Of a stretch of DNA of 64,000 nt, positions 61,353 through 64,000 are shown in pieces (position 1 is the stretch's first letter; each line of letters begins with the position of its first letter). This DNA comes from Sinonovacula constricta (lineage: Eukaryota; Mollusca; Bivalvia; Cardiida; Solecurtidae), in NCBI GenBank assembly GCA_007844125.1, contig CM017565.1, forward strand, positions 8,134,885 through 8,198,884, given 5' to 3'. The notes under the pieces were generated by a model. It was not told the origin of the DNA. It saw only the letters and a program-made list of their open reading frames with translations, and searched no databases. The position numbers were made by a program, and so were the translations under genes.

Positions 61353-63104
61353 GTTGTACTCTGTATATTGGACAAAGTACCCTAACCTCGATATGTCACA
61401 AGTCTGGACCTTTGAATCTCACTGCAGTCCAAAATTATTTGAAATGGTAAATAAGCATGATTAAGAATCGCATCAGTGACTTGCACACGTTTCCTAACAT
61501 TCACGTCTCATGCTTGCCATGTGTGCATACAATACTTCACAGTCAAGACAGCACTGCAAGTAAATGTACTTAGCTCATGGTTTAAATGTTTAATATAATA
61601 TTTGAATGTACTGGAATTATTCCAAAGCTGAAAAAGGAGACTTGTTTATAATACCTTTTCATTAAAATAATATATGCGGCAATGAGGAAGTTTATTTGAT
61701 TTTTATTATTCATATATGTCAGAATGCTTATAACGATTCTTGAAATAACCAAACATTGCTAGCTTCATTAACAAATTGCATTTTATTTATTGAAAAGTTT
61801 CAATATTCCCAATCTTTGTATGTTATCTAAATGTTTTCTTGTGTTTGCATTTTCTAATGAATTTTACGTAAAACAAAACTCTATGAGGCCAGATAGAGGT
61901 GAAGCCTGTTTAATCAAATCTTCACTTTTTAGCTGTCTGCAAATAAACATAGGCTATCACAAAGAACAATAACACAAACCTGTATTTGAATCATTAAAAT
62001 GATATTCGGATAACTGTTATCGTTCCTAAGTATATCAGTTCAGTAGCTCGATTTGTATCTAGTGCAGACGATAATGGCCGCACGATAGGCGGTGAAGCAT
62101 GGTGGTGTAATTTGACGGAAAATTTACTTTAAAACTGCGTGGAAGAATTAAATCTTTGAAATTTATCGGAAAATAAATAAACTGCTTCACAAAGAGGAGT
62201 GATAATGAAGACAAAGATTTCCCGTTATCTACAGCCTCCCATACTGATCTTAGATCAAAAGTACCCCTTGTAATCTTTCGACGTAATTCTAGATTATTTT
62301 ACATTGTCTGCCGAATTCAGAATCTTTGATTATGAGGAAGAGTGAAAGTTGCTTAGATTAAGTTTCCCTTGGTGTTATCGGCCATGACACAACCAACGCA
62401 ATGCATCCTTTGAATCAGCTGATTGTATCTTGGCCTCTTTTGCTTGTTCCGCGAGATATAATTGCTGTGGGATTTGATTACGCCTATGAAATCGTTTATT
62501 GAACAAGTTCCAAGGTGCAAATGCGGTGCTACATAAAACATGCTGCCCAATTGAGCAGACTAGTATAAGGTATCTTAAGATGCGAACGGCGGTGTTTATG
62601 TCTATTTGTAAAGTAAAAGTTCTGAGATTTAAAACATGATATTTATTGATCTACGCCAAAGAATGCTTTTTGTTTGTTTTGCCGGGTTATAGTCTAGTTT
62701 GATACTTGGCAACGTTTCACTCTGGAATGGCACCGTTTTTTCGGGCGATGGAATGTTTTGGATATTTGTAACTAATGCTTAAGAGAGTGAAAGTCAGATC
62801 GTACATTGTTTAAAGCATTATTTCCAGCTGTGAATGTCAGAGAAGTCTTCACATCTGGTGTGAAAGTCAATGTCACGTCGGAGAACGTTCATATTTCATA
62901 AATATCTAGATGCATAGTAAACCGATCTTTTATTTTAGAAATAACACCTTAACTCGGTCAAAAGAGAATATACGTAGTATAAACATTATGATTTGGTAAA
63001 TACAACAAATGTAAAGTTGTGTTTGAATTTGGCAGTTAAGGAATCAATCTTTAAGGAGACTTAGGTCAATGCTATATCAGATGCAGTACAATGGTCAAAG
63101 GTAA
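61353..63104. other. AT-rich sequence, nothing recognised
   Basis: Short ORFs only, with no recognised domain. Confidence 0.4.
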
Positions 63105-63430
63105 CGAACCTATACGCCGGACTTGATACCGCAATGGACTCGGACTGCAACGAGTGAGGCTTCGGGTTCAAACCCTGGGCTTGCTTATGCCAAAGTCATA
63201 AACGTGGAAGCGGTATAGTTCTCTACTTCCTTTCAAGCAAATACATGTATAAGGTTTGTTCCACGACTGGTCAGTCCAGGGTGGGTATAGTGTGACTGTA
63301 TGGGGTCGATGTCTCATGCCAGGAGGTGATGGCTTGCTATACACAATGTAGGCAGAACGTTAATCTGCTTCAAGTGAACTACGAATACTACTCCGTTTAA
63401 CTGAACAAATGTTAGGCTGGACGATTAATA
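63105..63430 (+). mobile_element. tRNA-derived SINE, plus strand
   Basis: The B box GGGTTCAAACCCTGG lies at about 63164-63178, with a decayed A-box region upstream. The body follows the same plan as the 10628 copy: CCAAAGTCATAAACG, GTTCCACGACTGGTCAGTCC, a core diverged at GGGTATAGTGTGACTG, ATGCCAGGAGGTGATGGCTT, GCTTCAAGTGAACTACGAA, and the ending GGACGATTAATA. The copy is full length but old. Confidence 0.82.
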
Positions 63431-64000
63431 ACAATGAAACAAGTATTGCTCATTATTTTATAGTTCACGATCATTTACAGATAATGGCGCAGATCAAAAA
63501 ATGAAATTGTGTTGTATTTATTTAAGTTTAATTGGATAGATAATGAATTTTGATGTTGTTGTTTGTTTTTTTGTGAGTGTTTTTTTTTTTCTTTTTGTTG
63601 TTTTCAAATTGAACAAAGTGACATTTAAAACAAAACATGATATTTTTATCTATATTTCAGAAATTGAATTGTGTTGTGATATGTGAATATATCCTGGTCT
63701 TGCTTGTCTTACACTTAAATATCCTATGCTTATGCAAATGTTTCACATTCATGTTACCAATTCATTGACACAAGGGAATTACACTACAACCAACCAGTTC
63801 TCTTCCAACCAAAGGATCACGACTGTAGTAACGCTCTCCATCAATTTAATGTCTCTAGACAGATTATAATTAAAGACCATTGACATGCAGGCTCTATACG
63901 GGCCTCATTGCAAGGTAAAATGTCCCTTGATTTCAAAATGAACAAATAATAGTCATTGAGTTGCCTTCAATTATACAGAACGATATGACGAAAGTATGCT
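63431..64000. other. AT-rich sequence with a T-rich tract
   Basis: A T-rich, G-interrupted tract spans about 63550-63602. No gene or repeat family is recognised to the end of the window. Confidence 0.4.

Noticed and set aside
61109..61464. Val-rich and Ser-rich ORFs
   Set aside because: They are translations of a trinucleotide repeat.

Overview
This window is AT-rich animal nuclear DNA and almost entirely non-coding. It contains several tRNA-derived SINEs with a shared core, a long tandem element ending in a (GGAC)n tract of a kind familiar from clam and mussel genomes, many minisatellites and one short split-gene exon. Together these suggest a bivalve mollusc, probably a heterodont. That assignment rests on recognising repeat styles, not on a marker gene.

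The only coding sequence I recognise is one exon on the minus strand (35796-36160). It has a good 3' splice acceptor, a GTAAGT donor and 121 uninterrupted codons. The translation matches the propeptide of reprolysin metalloproteases (ADAMTS/ADAM, M12B propeptide family). The signal-peptide exon should lie at higher coordinates and the catalytic, disintegrin and TSP1 exons at lower coordinates or outside the window. I could not find them. Most of the window is therefore probably intronic or intergenic.

Layout: 1-22.9 kb is AT-rich filler with dispersed repeat copies, a 49-bp hairpin minisatellite (6.6 kb), a SINE (10.6 kb), a CA microsatellite (12.9 kb), an unrecognised ORF pair (17.5 kb) and a 50-bp minisatellite (18.5 kb). 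23.0-25.5 kb is a 17-bp minisatellite of about 146 units, open in several reading frames. 25.5-35.8 kb holds one SINE relic and little else. 35.8-36.2 kb is the metalloprotease exon. 37.4-38.8 kb is a 39-bp minisatellite of about 34 units, probably in the upstream intron of that gene if the first exon lies beyond it. 39.8-46.6 kb is a transposon-rich stretch: SINEs in both orientations including a tail-to-tail pair, the bivalve-type (GGAC)n element, a degenerate 26-bp array, and a 247-bp hAT-like MITE with an 8-bp target duplication. 46.6-64 kb is mostly plain AT-rich sequence with a strong G-quadruplex motif (53.5 kb), copies of dispersed repeats shared with the left end (56.7-57.2 kb), one weak first-exon candidate (59.6 kb), a trinucleotide tract (61.2 kb) and a terminal SINE (63.1 kb).

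The long ORFs (794, 454, 414, 389, 338 and 333 codons) all lie in minisatellites whose repeat unit lacks stop codons. They should not be read as genes without expression evidence. No reverse transcriptase, transposase, rRNA, intact tRNA, CRISPR or bacterial-type operon is visible.
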